Made by a program: the position numbers and the translations under genes. Of a stretch of 64,000 nt of DNA, positions 1-8,125 are shown piece by piece. This stretch comes from Streptomyces fradiae ATCC 10745 = DSM 40063. GTDB lineage: Bacteria; Actinomycetota; Actinomycetes; Streptomycetales; Streptomycetaceae. The notes under the pieces were generated by a model that searched no databases, was not told the origin of the DNA, and saw only the letters and a list, made by a program, of their open reading frames with translations. Location: positions 6,054,501 through 6,118,500 of the forward strand of contig NZ_CP023696.1 of NCBI RefSeq assembly GCF_008704425.1, written 5' to 3'. The stretch's first letter is position 1; each line of letters opens with the position of its first letter.

Positions 1-133
1 GGCGCCCCGCCCCCACCGCGGCGGTGTGCCGCTCAGGTGAGGGGCGGGGCAGGCGTGCCCATCCCGTCCCGCCCCGCCCCGCCCTCTCCTCGTACGCGCT
101 CGCGCGAACGTGACCTGTCGTCGCGGACGCGGT

Positions 134-236
134 ACCACCGGCGCGCACCGCGCCACCGCGCCGCCCCCCAAAACCACCGGCGCGCACCGCGCCACCACGC
201 CGACCCCCCGGTACCACCGGCACGCGCCGTGCCACC
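134..236. repeat. Three-copy tandem repeat, about 39-bp period
   Basis: A 24-bp block beginning ACCACCGGCGCGCACC occurs at 134-157, 173-196 and, with changes, 213-236, separated by C-rich spacers. Positions 1-340 lie downstream of the minus-strand acyl-CoA synthetase and otherwise show no convincing gene or terminator. Confidence 0.6.
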
Positions 237-340
237 ACGCCGACTGGCGGTGCACGTCGTACGGGGGCCGCCTCGCGTGGGGGAGGGGGCGTTTCGGTCG
301 GCTCCGTGGGGGCGGGCGGTCCGGGCGGGTCCCGGCGGCG

Positions 341-2164
341 TCAGCGGTACAGCGCCGCGACCTCCTCCGCGTACGCCTGCTCGATCGCGCGCCGCTTCAG
401 CTTCAGCGACGGGGTCAGCAGCCCCTGCTCCTCGCTGAAGGGCCGCGCCAGTATGCGGAAGGTGCGGATCGACTCGGCGTGCGAGACCAGCGTGTTGGCG
501 GCGATGACCGCCCGGCGCACCTCCTTCTCCAGGGCGGCGTCGCGCACCAGCTCGGCGGCGGGCATCGCGGGCCGCCGCTGCATGGCCAGCCAGTGGTCGA
601 CGGCCTCCTGGTCGAGGGTGACCAGCGCGGCGATGTACGGGCGGTCGTTGCCGACCACCAGGCACTGGGCGACCAGCGGATGGGAGCGCACCCGGTGCTC
701 CAGCACCTGCGGGGCCACGCTCTTGCCGCTCGTCGTCACCAGGATCTCCTTCTTCCGCCCGGTGATCGTCAGGTAGCCGTTCGCGTCCAGCGCGCCCAGG
801 TCCCCGGTGGCCAGCCACCCGTCCCACCCGTCCGGCCCCCCGCGCCCGGTGTCGTTGAGGTACCCGGAGAAGACGTGGGGGCCGCGCAGCCACACCTCCC
901 CGTCGTCGGCGATCCGCACCGACGTGCCCGGCACGGGCGGCCCGACCGTGCCGAACCGCGGCCGCTCCGGCGGGTTCGCGGTCGCGGCCGACGACGTCTC
1001 CGTCAGCCCGTACCCCTCGTACACGGTGATCCCCGCGCCCGCGAAGAACAGGCCCGTCCGCCGGTCCATCGCCGAGCCGCCCGACATGGCGTGCCGGACC
1101 CGCCCGCCGAACGCCTCCCGCACCCTGCCGTACACCACCTTGTCGAAGAACTGGTGGCGCAGCCGCAGCGCCGCCGAGGGGCCGGGCCCCAGGCCGAACT
1201 CCCGGTCCTCCTGCGCCTGCGCGTACCGCACGGCCACGTCGACGGCCCGTTCGAAGACGGCCCCCCGGCCCTCGGCCTCCGCCCGCCGTCGCGCCGCGTC
1301 GAGGACCTTCTCGAAGACGTACGGCACCGCCAGCACGAACGTCGGCCGGAACGCCGCCAGGTCCGGCAGCAGCGCGCCCGCCGTGAGCTGCGGCTGGTGG
1401 CCGAGCTTGACCCGGCCCCGGACCGCCGCGACCTCCACCATGCGCCCGAAGACGTGGGCGAGCGGCAGGAACAGCAGCGTCGACGCCTCCTCGCCCGGCC
1501 GGGAGCGGAACACCGGCTCCCAGCCCGCCAGGAGCGTGTCCGACTCGAACATCAGGTTCCCGTGCGTGAGCACGCAGCCCCTGGGCCGCCCGGTCGTCCC
1601 CGACGTGTAGATGACGGTGGCGACGGAGTCCGGGGTGACGGCGCGCCGGTGCCGGTGCACCACCTCGTCGTCGATCCGCGCCCCCGCGGCGACGAGCTCC
1701 CCGACCGCCCCGGTGTCGAGCTGCCACAGCCGCTTCAGGTGCGGCAGCCGGTCCACGACGGAGCCCACCGTCATCGCGTGGTCCTCGTGCTCGACCACGC
1801 AGGCGCTCACCCCGGCGTCGCGGAGCGTCCAGAGCACCTGGTCGGCCGAGGAGGTCGGGTACACGGGCACGGGCTGCGCGCCGACCGTCCACAGGGCGAA
1901 GTCGAAGAGCGTCCACTCGTAGCGCGTACGGGACATGACCGCGACCCGGTCGCCGAACCGGATCCCCTGCGCGAGCAGCCCCTTGGCCAGGGCCAGCACC
2001 TCCGCGCCGAGCTCCCCGGACGTGACGTCCCGCCAGACACCGGCCCCGTCCTTCCGCCCGAGGGCGACCCGGCCCGGATCGGACTCGGCGTGGTCGAACA
2101 CGGCGTCGGCCAGCCCGCCGACCAGCGGAGCCGCCGCGAGGGGCGGGACTGTGAACTCGCGCAA
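341..2164 (-). CDS. Long-chain fatty acid--CoA ligase (AMP-forming)
   Basis: Activates a fatty acid to acyl-AMP and transfers it to CoA; member of the ANL adenylate-forming superfamily, about 607 aa and full length for the long-chain ligase subfamily. The AMP-binding P-loop YTSGTTGRPRG is at residues 186-196, the GYGLTETS motif is in the middle, and the C-terminal subdomain carries TGRKKE and the catalytic-lysine region GKSVAP. The start chosen is a TTG at 2164 because AAGGAG lies seven bases upstream and the protein then begins MREFTVPPL, as I recall for Streptomyces homologues; an ATG 27 bases further upstream lacks that spacing. It is monocistronic as far as can be seen. Substrate chain length cannot be read from sequence. 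Confidence 0.93.
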   Translation of the reverse strand: MREFTVPPLAAAPLVGGLADAVFDHAESDPGRVALGRKDGAGVWRDVTSGELGAEVLALAKGLLAQGIRFGDRVAVMSRTRYEWTLFDFALWTVGAQPVPVYPTSSADQVLWTLRDAGVSACVVEHEDHAMTVGSVVDRLPHLKRLWQLDTGAVGELVAAGARIDDEVVHRHRRAVTPDSVATVIYTSGTTGRPRGCVLTHGNLMFESDTLLAGWEPVFRSRPGEEASTLLFLPLAHVFGRMVEVAAVRGRVKLGHQPQLTAGALLPDLAAFRPTFVLAVPYVFEKVLDAARRRAEAEGRGAVFERAVDVAVRYAQAQEDREFGLGPGPSAALRLRHQFFDKVVYGRVREAFGGRVRHAMSGGSAMDRRTGLFFAGAGITVYEGYGLTETSSAATANPPERPRFGTVGPPVPGTSVRIADDGEVWLRGPHVFSGYLNDTGRGGPDGWDGWLATGDLGALDANGYLTITGRKKEILVTTSGKSVAPQVLEHRVRSHPLVAQCLVVGNDRPYIAALVTLDQEAVDHWLAMQRRPAMPAAELVRDAALEKEVRRAVIAANTLVSHAESIRTFRILARPFSEEQGLLTPSLKLKRRAIEQAYAEEVAALYR

Positions 2165-2816
2165 TGGCCTGCTCCTTGTGGCGCTCAGCACAGCGGAGGG
2201 TGACGGTACCGGACGGAGAGTGGGCGTGGGGGCGAGTTGGTGAAGTCTGGACGAATGTCATCGGCACTGGTCAGGCCGCTGAACCCGTGGTCACGGGCCC
2301 GGAGGAGCGCCGCCCTCCGCCTGGCCGGGCGGAAGCCGGCGCGGGAATCTGCACGGAATCTGTACGCGCCGATCACAGCGCGATTGGCCGAAGATCGCCC
2401 ATCCCCGTCCGGACACGCCCGCCCACCGGAGCGGCCCGCCCCGGCGCCCCGCCGCCACGCCGCGCCGCGCCGCGCCGCCACGCCGCGCCGCGCCGCGCCG
2501 CCGCGCCGCGCCGCCTCGTCGCCCCGCCTCTCCCGCCCCGCCGGTCCGCCGCGTCAACCCGCCCCGTCGCCCTGTCGCCCTGTCGGCCCCGCGCCTCGCA
2601 GGCCGCGCACACGCTCGAAGAAGGCCGCGTACACGCCCGGAAAGGGTGGCCCTCCGGCGCGAACCCGCCCAGACAGAGCAAGATCACGGCGGCTACGGTG
2701 AGGACCATGCCCGCACCCGAACCCCCGCCGTCCGCCGCCCCCGCCGTCCTTCCCCGGCCGTCCGCCGGACCCGCTGCCGCCGCGCCCCGCCCGTGTCCCC
2801 TCCGGGACGGTGGGCG
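2165..2816. other. Non-coding, low-complexity intergenic region
   Basis: About 650 bases between two divergently transcribed genes. Around 2449-2525 it holds imperfect repeats built from GCCGCGCCGCCAC-like units. Open frames here have compositions dominated by Arg, Ala and Pro and look like GC-rich noise. I see no gene. Confidence 0.5.
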
Positions 2817-3221
2817 GTGACGCGGGGCTGGATACGCCCCGGAGCCACCCGGCCGTGCTCGCTCGTGGTGTGCCGGGGCTGCTGCTGCGGGGACCCGCGT
2901 AAGAACCCGGGCACCGACCACGCGGGCCAGCTGGAACGGCTCCGGCAGGCCGCGGCGGCCTCAGGCGGGCGGCTGGCCGTCCGTACGAGCGACTGCCTCG
3001 GGCCGTGCGGCCAGGCCAACGTCGTGGTCGTCCAGCCCTCGACCGAGGCCCGGCGGCGCGGCGCGCGGGCGGCGTGGATCGGCTGGGCGCTGGACGACGA
3101 CTGCCTGGACGACATCCTGGCCTGGGTGGAGGCGGGCGGTCCCGGCCTCGCCGAGCCCCCGGCGACGCTCGCCCTCCAGATGATCGACCCACCCGCGGAC
3201 GCCCGCCGCCGAGCACGCTGA
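2817..3221 (+). CDS. (2Fe-2S) ferredoxin domain-containing protein
   Basis: A 134-aa protein with a thioredoxin-like [2Fe-2S] ferredoxin fold. The cysteine pattern is VCRGCCCG near residue 20 and SDCLGPCGQAN near residue 60, like the C-x(n)-C ... C-x3-C cluster ligands of this family. The rest (IGWALDDDCLDDILAWV) is the usual helical end. The GTG at 2817 starts the conserved part; an in-frame ATG at 2646 would add about 57 low-complexity residues. Electron transfer is the likely role but no partner gene adjoins it. A strong hairpin follows at 3304-3336. Confidence 0.75.
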   Translation: MTRGWIRPGATRPCSLVVCRGCCCGDPRKNPGTDHAGQLERLRQAAAASGGRLAVRTSDCLGPCGQANVVVVQPSTEARRRGARAAWIGWALDDDCLDDILAWVEAGGPGLAEPPATLALQMIDPPADARRRAR

Positions 3222-3303
3222 ACGGACAGCGGGCCGCACCCCGGACGGCGCCCGCCCCTCGGCCCGGCCCGCCCCGGATCGTGTCCCGCGCACGAGACCG
3301 GGA

Positions 3304-3336
3304 CGCCCGGCACGGCGCCCCGAGCCGTGCCGGGCG
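3304..3336 (+). terminator. Hairpin terminator after the ferredoxin-like gene
   Basis: A 13-bp perfect stem (CGCCCGGCACGGC with its complement) closes a 7-base loop. There is no U-tract, as is usual in Streptomyces. Confidence 0.6.
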
Positions 3337-3461
3337 CGCCGCCGTGAGCCCCGTCGCCCGCGGAGGGGGACGCGGGCCCTCCGTCACCCGGGAAGAGAAC
3401 GCAGGCCCCGTCAGTCGGGGAAGGGGAGGCACTCGCCGACCCCGCGCACGACGTCCAGGAG

Positions 3462-3707
3462 CAGAGCCGCCCCGTCAAGAGCACCGCGCCGGCGTGCGGC
3501 GGCTGGATCGTCTTCGAGGACGGGGCCGGGCAGTCGATGACGCCACCGCGTGCCAGGACCTGGGGCCGGATCGGCTGCACGCCGGTGGTGCGGGTGCGGG
3601 TGCGGGGCCGGGGCTCGGCTGTGCAGCGCGGACTCAAGCAGATCCAGTACCGCCCGGACCCGGTCGACGGCTGTCTCACCGGCACCGGCCTGATCACGGA
3701 CGGCTGA
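3462..3707 (+). pseudogene. IS630-family transposase remnant, internally deleted
   Basis: The frame ending at the TGA at 3705-3707 reads VKSTAPACGGWIVFEDGAGQ, then SMTPPRARTWGRIGCTPVVR, then jumps to GLKQIQYRPDPVDGCLTGTG. From memory of the family, the first part is the first DDE strand of actinobacterial IS630 transposases (WLVFEDEAG..MTPP.ARTW..RG.TPVVRVRGR). The last part is their C-terminal end (RRGL..IQYR..L.DGCL..TGL). The middle, with the second Asp and the catalytic Glu, is missing, and so is the N-terminal HTH half. It is a dead fragment. No terminal inverted repeats or TA duplications were identified. Confidence 0.7.
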
Positions 3708-3778
3708 CCGACATTCAGTCGCTTCACGCCACCGAAAGCCATGGCAGGGGCCCGGCCCCCGTCGTAGGGTCAGCCGAC

Positions 3779-5374
3779 ATGGCCGGTAGTCATCACGACA
3801 AGCACGTCCTTCCCGAACTCAGGACCGGGGTCTCCACATTGACGTTGTGTCTGCTCACCGCCGAGCAGGCCGATGAGTACTACGCGCTCATCGACCGGAA
3901 TCGCGAGCACCTCACCCAGTACGGCGACTACCAGGCGCTGGCCGCGTCGGACTACGAGACGGCACATGCCGAGCTGCTCAACGACCCCAGCCCGTCCCTC
4001 CGCTGCGGCGTCCTCCTTCACAGCGCCCTCATCGGCCGCGTTGACCTGGTGGCCGTCAACCCACCCAAGTACGGCTTGGGATACTGGCTCGACCGCGAGG
4101 CAACGGGACACGGGTACGCCACTGCGGCCTGCAGTGCGCTGATCGAGTACGGAGCCACTGTGCTGGGCGCCACCGACGTGTTCGCGGGCGTCACCCACGG
4201 AAACGGCAAGAGTGGCGCCGTGCTGACCCGGCTCGGCTTCCAGGTCGCCGAGGTCTTCGGGACCTACACCCGCTACCACCGGCCCCTCGTCGCCTCTTCA
4301 GTGGCAGCGGCCACCGACAACACCGGCGCCACCGGACCGGCAGCAGGCACCTCGCCCCCCAACCCGCAGGCCACCCCCGCCCCCGTCCCACCGGCGCAAC
4401 GGGGCTCACCCACCGCCCAACGGAGCGCCGTCCGCCCCCAGCAGGCGCTCCTCCCCGGCGTACACGTTCATCGACCCGCCCCGCAGGAACCCGACCAGGG
4501 TCAGCCCGGTCTCCGCGGCCAGGTCCACGGCGAGCGACGACGGGGCGGACACCGCGGCCAGCACCGGCACACCCGCCGTCACGGCCTTCTGCGCCAGCTC
4601 GAACGACGCCCGCCCGGAGACCACCAGCACCGTCCCGGAGAGCGGCAGCCGCCCCTCCCGCAGGGCCCGGCCGACCACCTTGTCCACGGCGTTGTGCCGC
4701 CCCACGTCCTCCCGCACGTCGAGCAGCTCGCCCGACGGGGAGAACAGGCCGGCCGCGTGCAGCCCGCCCGTCCGCTCGAACACCGCCTGGGCGGCCCGCA
4801 GCCGGTCCGGCAGCGCGGCCAGCACGTCCACCCCGACCCGCAGCGGCGGCCCGTCGCCCAGGTCGAACCGGGCGGCCGTGCGGACCGCGTCCAGGCTGGC
4901 CCGGCCGCACAGCCCGCACGACGACGTGGTGTACACGTTCCGCTCCAGCGTGATGTCGGGCACCGGTACGCCGGGCGCGAGCCGCACGTCGACCACGTTG
5001 TACGTGTTGCCGCCGTCGTCGCGGGCGCCCGCGCAGTACGCGATGTTCCGCACCTCCTCGGCCGCGCCCAGCACGCCCTCGGCGACCAGGAAGCCGGCGG
5101 CCAGGGCGAAGTCGTCGCCGGGGGTGCGCATCGTCACGGCGAGCGGCTTGCCGTTGAGCCGGATCTCCAGCGGTTCCTCCGCGACGAGCGTGTCGGGCCG
5201 CGTGGACACGGCCCCGTCCCGGACCCGGATGACGCGCCGCCGCTCCGTGACCCGTCCCATGTGCCCGTCCCCTCGTACTGTCGTCCGACCCGGCTCCCGG
5301 CCCATTGTGGTCCACGCCGGACGCACTGTGCCGACCGGCCGGGATGTGGCGGACCCTCCAAGAGGCGGGCGTGA
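3779..5374 (+). CDS. GNAT acetyltransferase with run-on C-terminus
   Basis: The first ~175 residues (3779 to about 4300) form a RimJ/RimL-type GNAT domain. They include REHLTQYGDY, the strand YGLGYWLDREATGHGYATAAC with the acetyl-CoA loop, and a motif-B-like LTRLGFQVAEVFGTYTRYHR. After that the frame stays open through an Ala/Pro/Thr-rich linker and then about 970 bases antisense to fdhD before the TGA at 5374. Family members normally stop just after the GNAT domain. The tail is therefore probably not a real domain: the native stop was lost, or a frameshift lies near 4290-4400. The GNAT part is visibly less GC-rich than its neighbours and sits beside a transposase remnant, which suggests transfer. 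The ATG at 3779 is the assigned start. Confidence 0.55.
   Translation: MAGSHHDKHVLPELRTGVSTLTLCLLTAEQADEYYALIDRNREHLTQYGDYQALAASDYETAHAELLNDPSPSLRCGVLLHSALIGRVDLVAVNPPKYGLGYWLDREATGHGYATAACSALIEYGATVLGATDVFAGVTHGNGKSGAVLTRLGFQVAEVFGTYTRYHRPLVASSVAAATDNTGATGPAAGTSPPNPQATPAPVPPAQRGSPTAQRSAVRPQQALLPGVHVHRPAPQEPDQGQPGLRGQVHGERRRGGHRGQHRHTRRHGLLRQLERRPPGDHQHRPGERQPPLPQGPADHLVHGVVPPHVLPHVEQLARRGEQAGRVQPARPLEHRLGGPQPVRQRGQHVHPDPQRRPVAQVEPGGRADRVQAGPAAQPARRRGVHVPLQRDVGHRYAGREPHVDHVVRVAAVVAGARAVRDVPHLLGRAQHALGDQEAGGQGEVVAGGAHRHGERLAVEPDLQRFLRDERVGPRGHGPVPDPDDAPPLRDPSHVPVPSYCRPTRLPAHCGPRRTHCADRPGCGGPSKRRA
4406..5260 (-). CDS. fdhD: Formate dehydrogenase accessory sulfurtransferase FdhD
   Basis: FdhD carries sulfur from a cysteine desulfurase to the Mo-bis-MGD cofactor of formate dehydrogenase. 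The 284-aa product shows the conserved SSCGLCG motif with the catalytic cysteines near residues 115 and 118, the N-terminal EEPLEIRLNG and TPGDDFALAAGFL blocks, DVGRHNAVDKVVG and the C-terminal SGRASFELAQKA motif. The ATG at 5260 is preceded by AGGGGACGG; an in-frame ATG at 5389 would add a low-complexity leader. No formate dehydrogenase subunit gene is next to it in this window. Confidence 0.95.
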   Translation of the reverse strand: MGRVTERRRVIRVRDGAVSTRPDTLVAEEPLEIRLNGKPLAVTMRTPGDDFALAAGFLVAEGVLGAAEEVRNIAYCAGARDDGGNTYNVVDVRLAPGVPVPDITLERNVYTTSSCGLCGRASLDAVRTAARFDLGDGPPLRVGVDVLAALPDRLRAAQAVFERTGGLHAAGLFSPSGELLDVREDVGRHNAVDKVVGRALREGRLPLSGTVLVVSGRASFELAQKAVTAGVPVLAAVSAPSSLAVDLAAETGLTLVGFLRGGSMNVYAGEERLLGADGAPLGGG

Positions 5375-5466
5375 AAGCTGTCGGGTCACGTGACGGGTTA
5401 CCCATGAGTCGCTGACCAGACTGGGGGCTCTCCATCACGTCCTACCAGCCGAGGGGGTCCCCGGGC

Positions 5467-6411
5467 ATGACGGGCACTCGTATCGCCGCGCTCGGGCACT
5501 ACCAGCCCGCCAAGGTGCTCACCAACGACGACCTGGCCGCCATGGTCGACACCAGCGACGAGTGGATCCGCAGCCGCGTCGGCATCCGCACCCGCCACAT
5601 GGCGGGCCCGGACGAGCCGGTCGACGAGCTGGCCGCGCACGCCGCCGCGAAGGCCCTGGCGGCGGCGGGCCTCACCCCCGTCGACATCGACCTGGTCCTC
5701 GTCGCCACGTCCACCGCGATCGACCGCTCCCCGAACACGGCCGCCCGCGTCGCCGCCCGCCTCGGCATGGGGTCACCCGCCACCATGGACCTGAACGTGG
5801 TGTGCGCGGGCTTCACCCACGCCCTGGCCACCGCCGACCACGCGGTGAGGGCCGGCTCCGCGCGCCGCGCCCTCGTCATCGGCGCGGACAAGATGACGGA
5901 GATCGCCGACTGGACCGACCGCTCCACCTGCGTGCTGGTCGGCGACGGGGCGGGCGCCGCCGTCGTGGAGGCCGCCCCCGAGGGCACGCCGGGCATCGGC
6001 CCGGTCCTGTGGGGCTCCGTACCCGAGATGGGCAACGCGGTACGCATCGAGGGCACCCCGCCGCGCTTCGCGCAGGAGGGCCAGACCGTCTACCGCTGGG
6101 CCACCACCCAGCTCCCGCCGCTCGCCCGCGCGGTGTGCGACCGCTCCGGCATCGCCCCCGAGGACCTGGCGGCGGTCGTCCTCCACCAGGCGAACCTGCG
6201 CATCATCGAACCGCTCGCCCGGCGCATCGGCGCGGTCAACGCCGTGGTGGCCCGCGACGTCACGGAGTCCGGCAACACCTCGGCGGCGTCCATCCCCCTG
6301 GCCCTCTCCAAGCTCGTGGCCCGCGGCGACGTGCCCCCCGGCTCCCCGGCCCTCCTCTTCGGCTTCGGCGGAAACCTGTCGTACGCCGGCCAGATCGTCC
6401 ACACCCCCTGA
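5467..6411 (+). CDS. Beta-ketoacyl-ACP synthase III family protein (FabH-like)
   Basis: Decarboxylative Claisen condensing enzyme of the thiolase fold. The Cys-His-Asn triad is complete: C113 in NVVCAGFTHAL, H240 in LHQANLRII and N270 in SGNTSAASIPLAL. At 314 aa it is FabH length. The GDGAGAAVVEA motif and FGFGGNLSYAGQIV end are typical. It stands alone, without fabD, acpP or fabF, so it is probably not the essential FabH. Such orphan KAS III enzymes prime or acylate specialised metabolites, but nothing nearby shows which. The ATG at 5467 follows a purine-rich stretch (GAGGGGGTCCCCGGGC). Confidence 0.92.
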   Translation: MTGTRIAALGHYQPAKVLTNDDLAAMVDTSDEWIRSRVGIRTRHMAGPDEPVDELAAHAAAKALAAAGLTPVDIDLVLVATSTAIDRSPNTAARVAARLGMGSPATMDLNVVCAGFTHALATADHAVRAGSARRALVIGADKMTEIADWTDRSTCVLVGDGAGAAVVEAAPEGTPGIGPVLWGSVPEMGNAVRIEGTPPRFAQEGQTVYRWATTQLPPLARAVCDRSGIAPEDLAAVVLHQANLRIIEPLARRIGAVNAVVARDVTESGNTSAASIPLALSKLVARGDVPPGSPALLFGFGGNLSYAGQIVHTP

Positions 6412-6660
6412 GCGCCCTTGAGCCCGCTGAGCCGTCCCTGAGCCGCCGCCCCTGACCATGCGCCCGGCACACCCCGGTCGCATGATCTGAACACCACCCC
6501 TCCGACACCCCCGCACACGACCCCTCACTCTCCGTGTCCACCCCCGAACGGACCGGGCACCCCGCCTGACCACGGGATATGAGGGTGAAGGGCACCTCAA
6601 ACCCCTGGTAGAGTTATCCATGTCGCCGCGGGGAACACCCCGCGAAACGGCAGACACCTT

Positions 6661-6748
6661 GTCCGGGTGGCGGAATGGCAGACGCGCTAGCTTGAGGTGC
6701 TAGTGCCCTTTATCGGGCGTGGGGGTTCAAGTCCCCCCTCGGACACCA
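6661..6748 (+). tRNA. tRNA-Leu (anticodon GAG)
   Basis: A type II tRNA with a long variable arm. The 5' acceptor strand GTCCGGG (6661-6667) pairs with CTCGGAC (6738-6744), with discriminator A6745 and an encoded CCA. The anticodon stem CTAGC/GCTAG encloses loop TTGAGGT, giving anticodon GAG at 6694-6696. The T-arm is GGGGG-TTCAAGT-CCCCC. The 3' end serves as the left attachment-like site of the island that follows. Confidence 0.97.
6725..6746. other. attL-like site in the 3' end of tRNA-Leu
   Basis: The 22 bases here match 12330-12351 at 21 positions, including an uninterrupted 17-bp core AGTCCCCCCTCGGACAC (6730-6746 and 12335-12351). Direct repetition of a tRNA 3' end is the classical mark of tyrosine-integrase insertion. 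The tRNA gene itself is intact at this end. Confidence 0.65.
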
Positions 6749-6750
6749 TC

Positions 6751-6787
6751 ACGGAAGAGACCCCAGTACACCTGGGGTCTCTTCCGT
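6751..6787 (+). terminator. Strong hairpin downstream of tRNA-Leu
   Basis: A perfect 16-bp stem (arms 6751-6766 and 6772-6787, beginning ACGGAAGAGACCCCAG) with loop TACAC, starting just after the encoded CCA. It should terminate the tRNA transcript. Confidence 0.85.
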
Positions 6788-6947
6788 TTACGGCTGCATC
6801 GCACGTGGCCACACTTCCAGCAGGCGAGCGAACGCCCTGGTCACATCGTGGATGTCCTTCCGTACCGAATGACAAAGAAGAGCCGTCACCCGCGTATGCG
6901 CCCCGGCGGAGGGAAGCCCGCCGGGAGTCCGGGATCGGTTCGTCACG

Positions 6948-7490
6948 TCAGGGGGTAGCGGGGAAGTCTTCGGCTACCGCGTCCATCAGGAGTTCATCGC
7001 AGGGGCGACCGCGCCAGTAGCCGGACTGGCGCAGGCGCCCGGCGGGTTTGAACCCGGCCTTCTCATAGGCGGTGAGCCCTGCTGCGTTCGGCTCCAGTAC
7101 CTTCAGCCAGACCATCCGCAGGGCGGCGTACTCGAACGCCCACCGCAGCGTCAGGGCCGTTGCCTCTGTGGCCAGCCCTTGGCCCCGGACTTCCGGTGCG
7201 AGCAGGATGACGTACTCGGCGGTCCGTACGGCTGAGTCGATCTGGAGGGTTGTGAGACCGACCGGAGTGCGCTCCTCGGTCGTGATGACCTCGAACTGGG
7301 GGAAGTCCCGGTTCCGTCCGGCCGCTTCCCATCCGCCGGCACGAACCTCCCAGGACTGGGGAACCTGGGTCCCGAAGCCCAGGATCGTGCCGGGGTCGTT
7401 CTCCCAGCGGTGGTAGTCGGGCAGGTGGTCGCGGTCCGGCATAGCCAGGCTGACGCGCTGGCCCGGGAGCAGGATGTGAGGGTCGGTCAT
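6948..7490 (-). CDS. GNAT acetyltransferase, likely lasso-peptide tailoring enzyme
   Basis: A 180-aa GNAT of the ribosomal-protein-acetyltransferase type. The acetyl-CoA pyrophosphate loop is VRGQGLATEA at residues 101-110, followed by motif-B residues WLKVLEPNAAGLTAYEKAGF near 128-147. It is the last gene of the lasso operon: its ATG at 7490 overlaps the stop of the B gene (ATGA), so the two are translationally coupled. By analogy with albusnodin, whose cluster encodes an acetyltransferase that modifies a lysine of the lasso peptide, I infer that it acetylates the only lysine of the core, Lys10. The alternative is an immunity role by acetylating a toxic product, which may be the same activity. 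Confidence 0.85.
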   Translation of the reverse strand: MTDPHILLPGQRVSLAMPDRDHLPDYHRWENDPGTILGFGTQVPQSWEVRAGGWEAAGRNRDFPQFEVITTEERTPVGLTTLQIDSAVRTAEYVILLAPEVRGQGLATEATALTLRWAFEYAALRMVWLKVLEPNAAGLTAYEKAGFKPAGRLRQSGYWRGRPCDELLMDAVAEDFPATP

Positions 7491-8125
7491 CGATACCTCT
7501 TCGGTGTTGGCTCTGGCCCGTTGATGGGCGAGTAGTCCCCAGTCTGGTCGGGTTCCTCGACAGGCTGGCCGTGAACGTCACAGATCCACGCATGCATACG
7601 AATCGGATCGATGGCGACGCCGTGCCTCCAGGCTCCTCCACGACCGCCAGCCGCCAGCAAGAGCGCGGCTGTCGTGGACTCCTCCAGGCATGCGACACGG
7701 GCGGGGAACAGTCGCGCGGCCCAGCGGACCGACCGGACTGCCAGGGTGGCGTGCGCCCGGGTCGGGCGCGGGAGGTTGCGGCCCGCTTCTGCCAGCCGTA
7801 CCAGGCGACCGAAGCGCATGCGCCCTCGTCCCAGATGGCGCGTTGCGAGGGTGCCCGCGAGAAGCACGCTCGCCGCGATGCGCCACGACCACGGGGGCGG
7901 TGCCGGAGCGTTCAGCCGTGCGGCTGACTCACTCGTCCCCCACGAGGTTTCCGAGGGACGGACCGTGACGGGGGCGGGTGCTTCGCTGTGTTCCAGGCAG
8001 TCGAGCCAGCGCGAGAGGGAATCGCCGGTAAGGACCACGGTTGTTCCGGTCCGGTAGTTGACGACTACGCCCGCCGCTCCGGTCAGTGCGGTACGGGTGT
8101 GACGGCTCGGAGCGGGGACCTTCAC
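7487..8125 (-). CDS. Lasso peptide biosynthesis B protein (RRE plus leader peptidase)
   Basis: A transglutaminase-fold cysteine protease that removes the leader so the macrolactam can form. The 212-aa product ends with the B2 signature: C146 in ARVACLEES, H178 in IRMHAWI and D183 in CDVHG give a Cys-His-Asp triad. The N-terminal ~55 residues (AGVVVNYRTGTTVVLTGDS) resemble the PqqD-like leader-recognition element usually encoded separately as B1 in actinobacteria. The protein therefore looks like a fused B1-B2, like McjB. The GTG at 8125 is preceded by GGGAGGAC seven bases away and overlaps the stop of gene C (GTGA). An in-frame upstream ATG at 8215 would lie inside gene C. The fold of the N-terminal part is inferred. 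Confidence 0.88.
   Translation of the reverse strand: MKVPAPSRHTRTALTGAAGVVVNYRTGTTVVLTGDSLSRWLDCLEHSEAPAPVTVRPSETSWGTSESAARLNAPAPPPWSWRIAASVLLAGTLATRHLGRGRMRFGRLVRLAEAGRNLPRPTRAHATLAVRSVRWAARLFPARVACLEESTTAALLLAAGGRGGAWRHGVAIDPIRMHAWICDVHGQPVEEPDQTGDYSPINGPEPTPKRYR

Noticed and set aside
5467..6411. KAS III as part of the lasso or another biosynthetic cluster
   Set aside because: It lies outside the tRNA-bounded island, is on the opposite strand from the lasso operon, and has no acyl carrier, synthase or tailoring partners nearby.
6600..6660. Distinct tRNA-Leu promoter boxes
   Set aside because: A TAGAGT sequence at 6609 could be a -10 box, but no convincing -35 box is at the right distance, so I did not annotate it.
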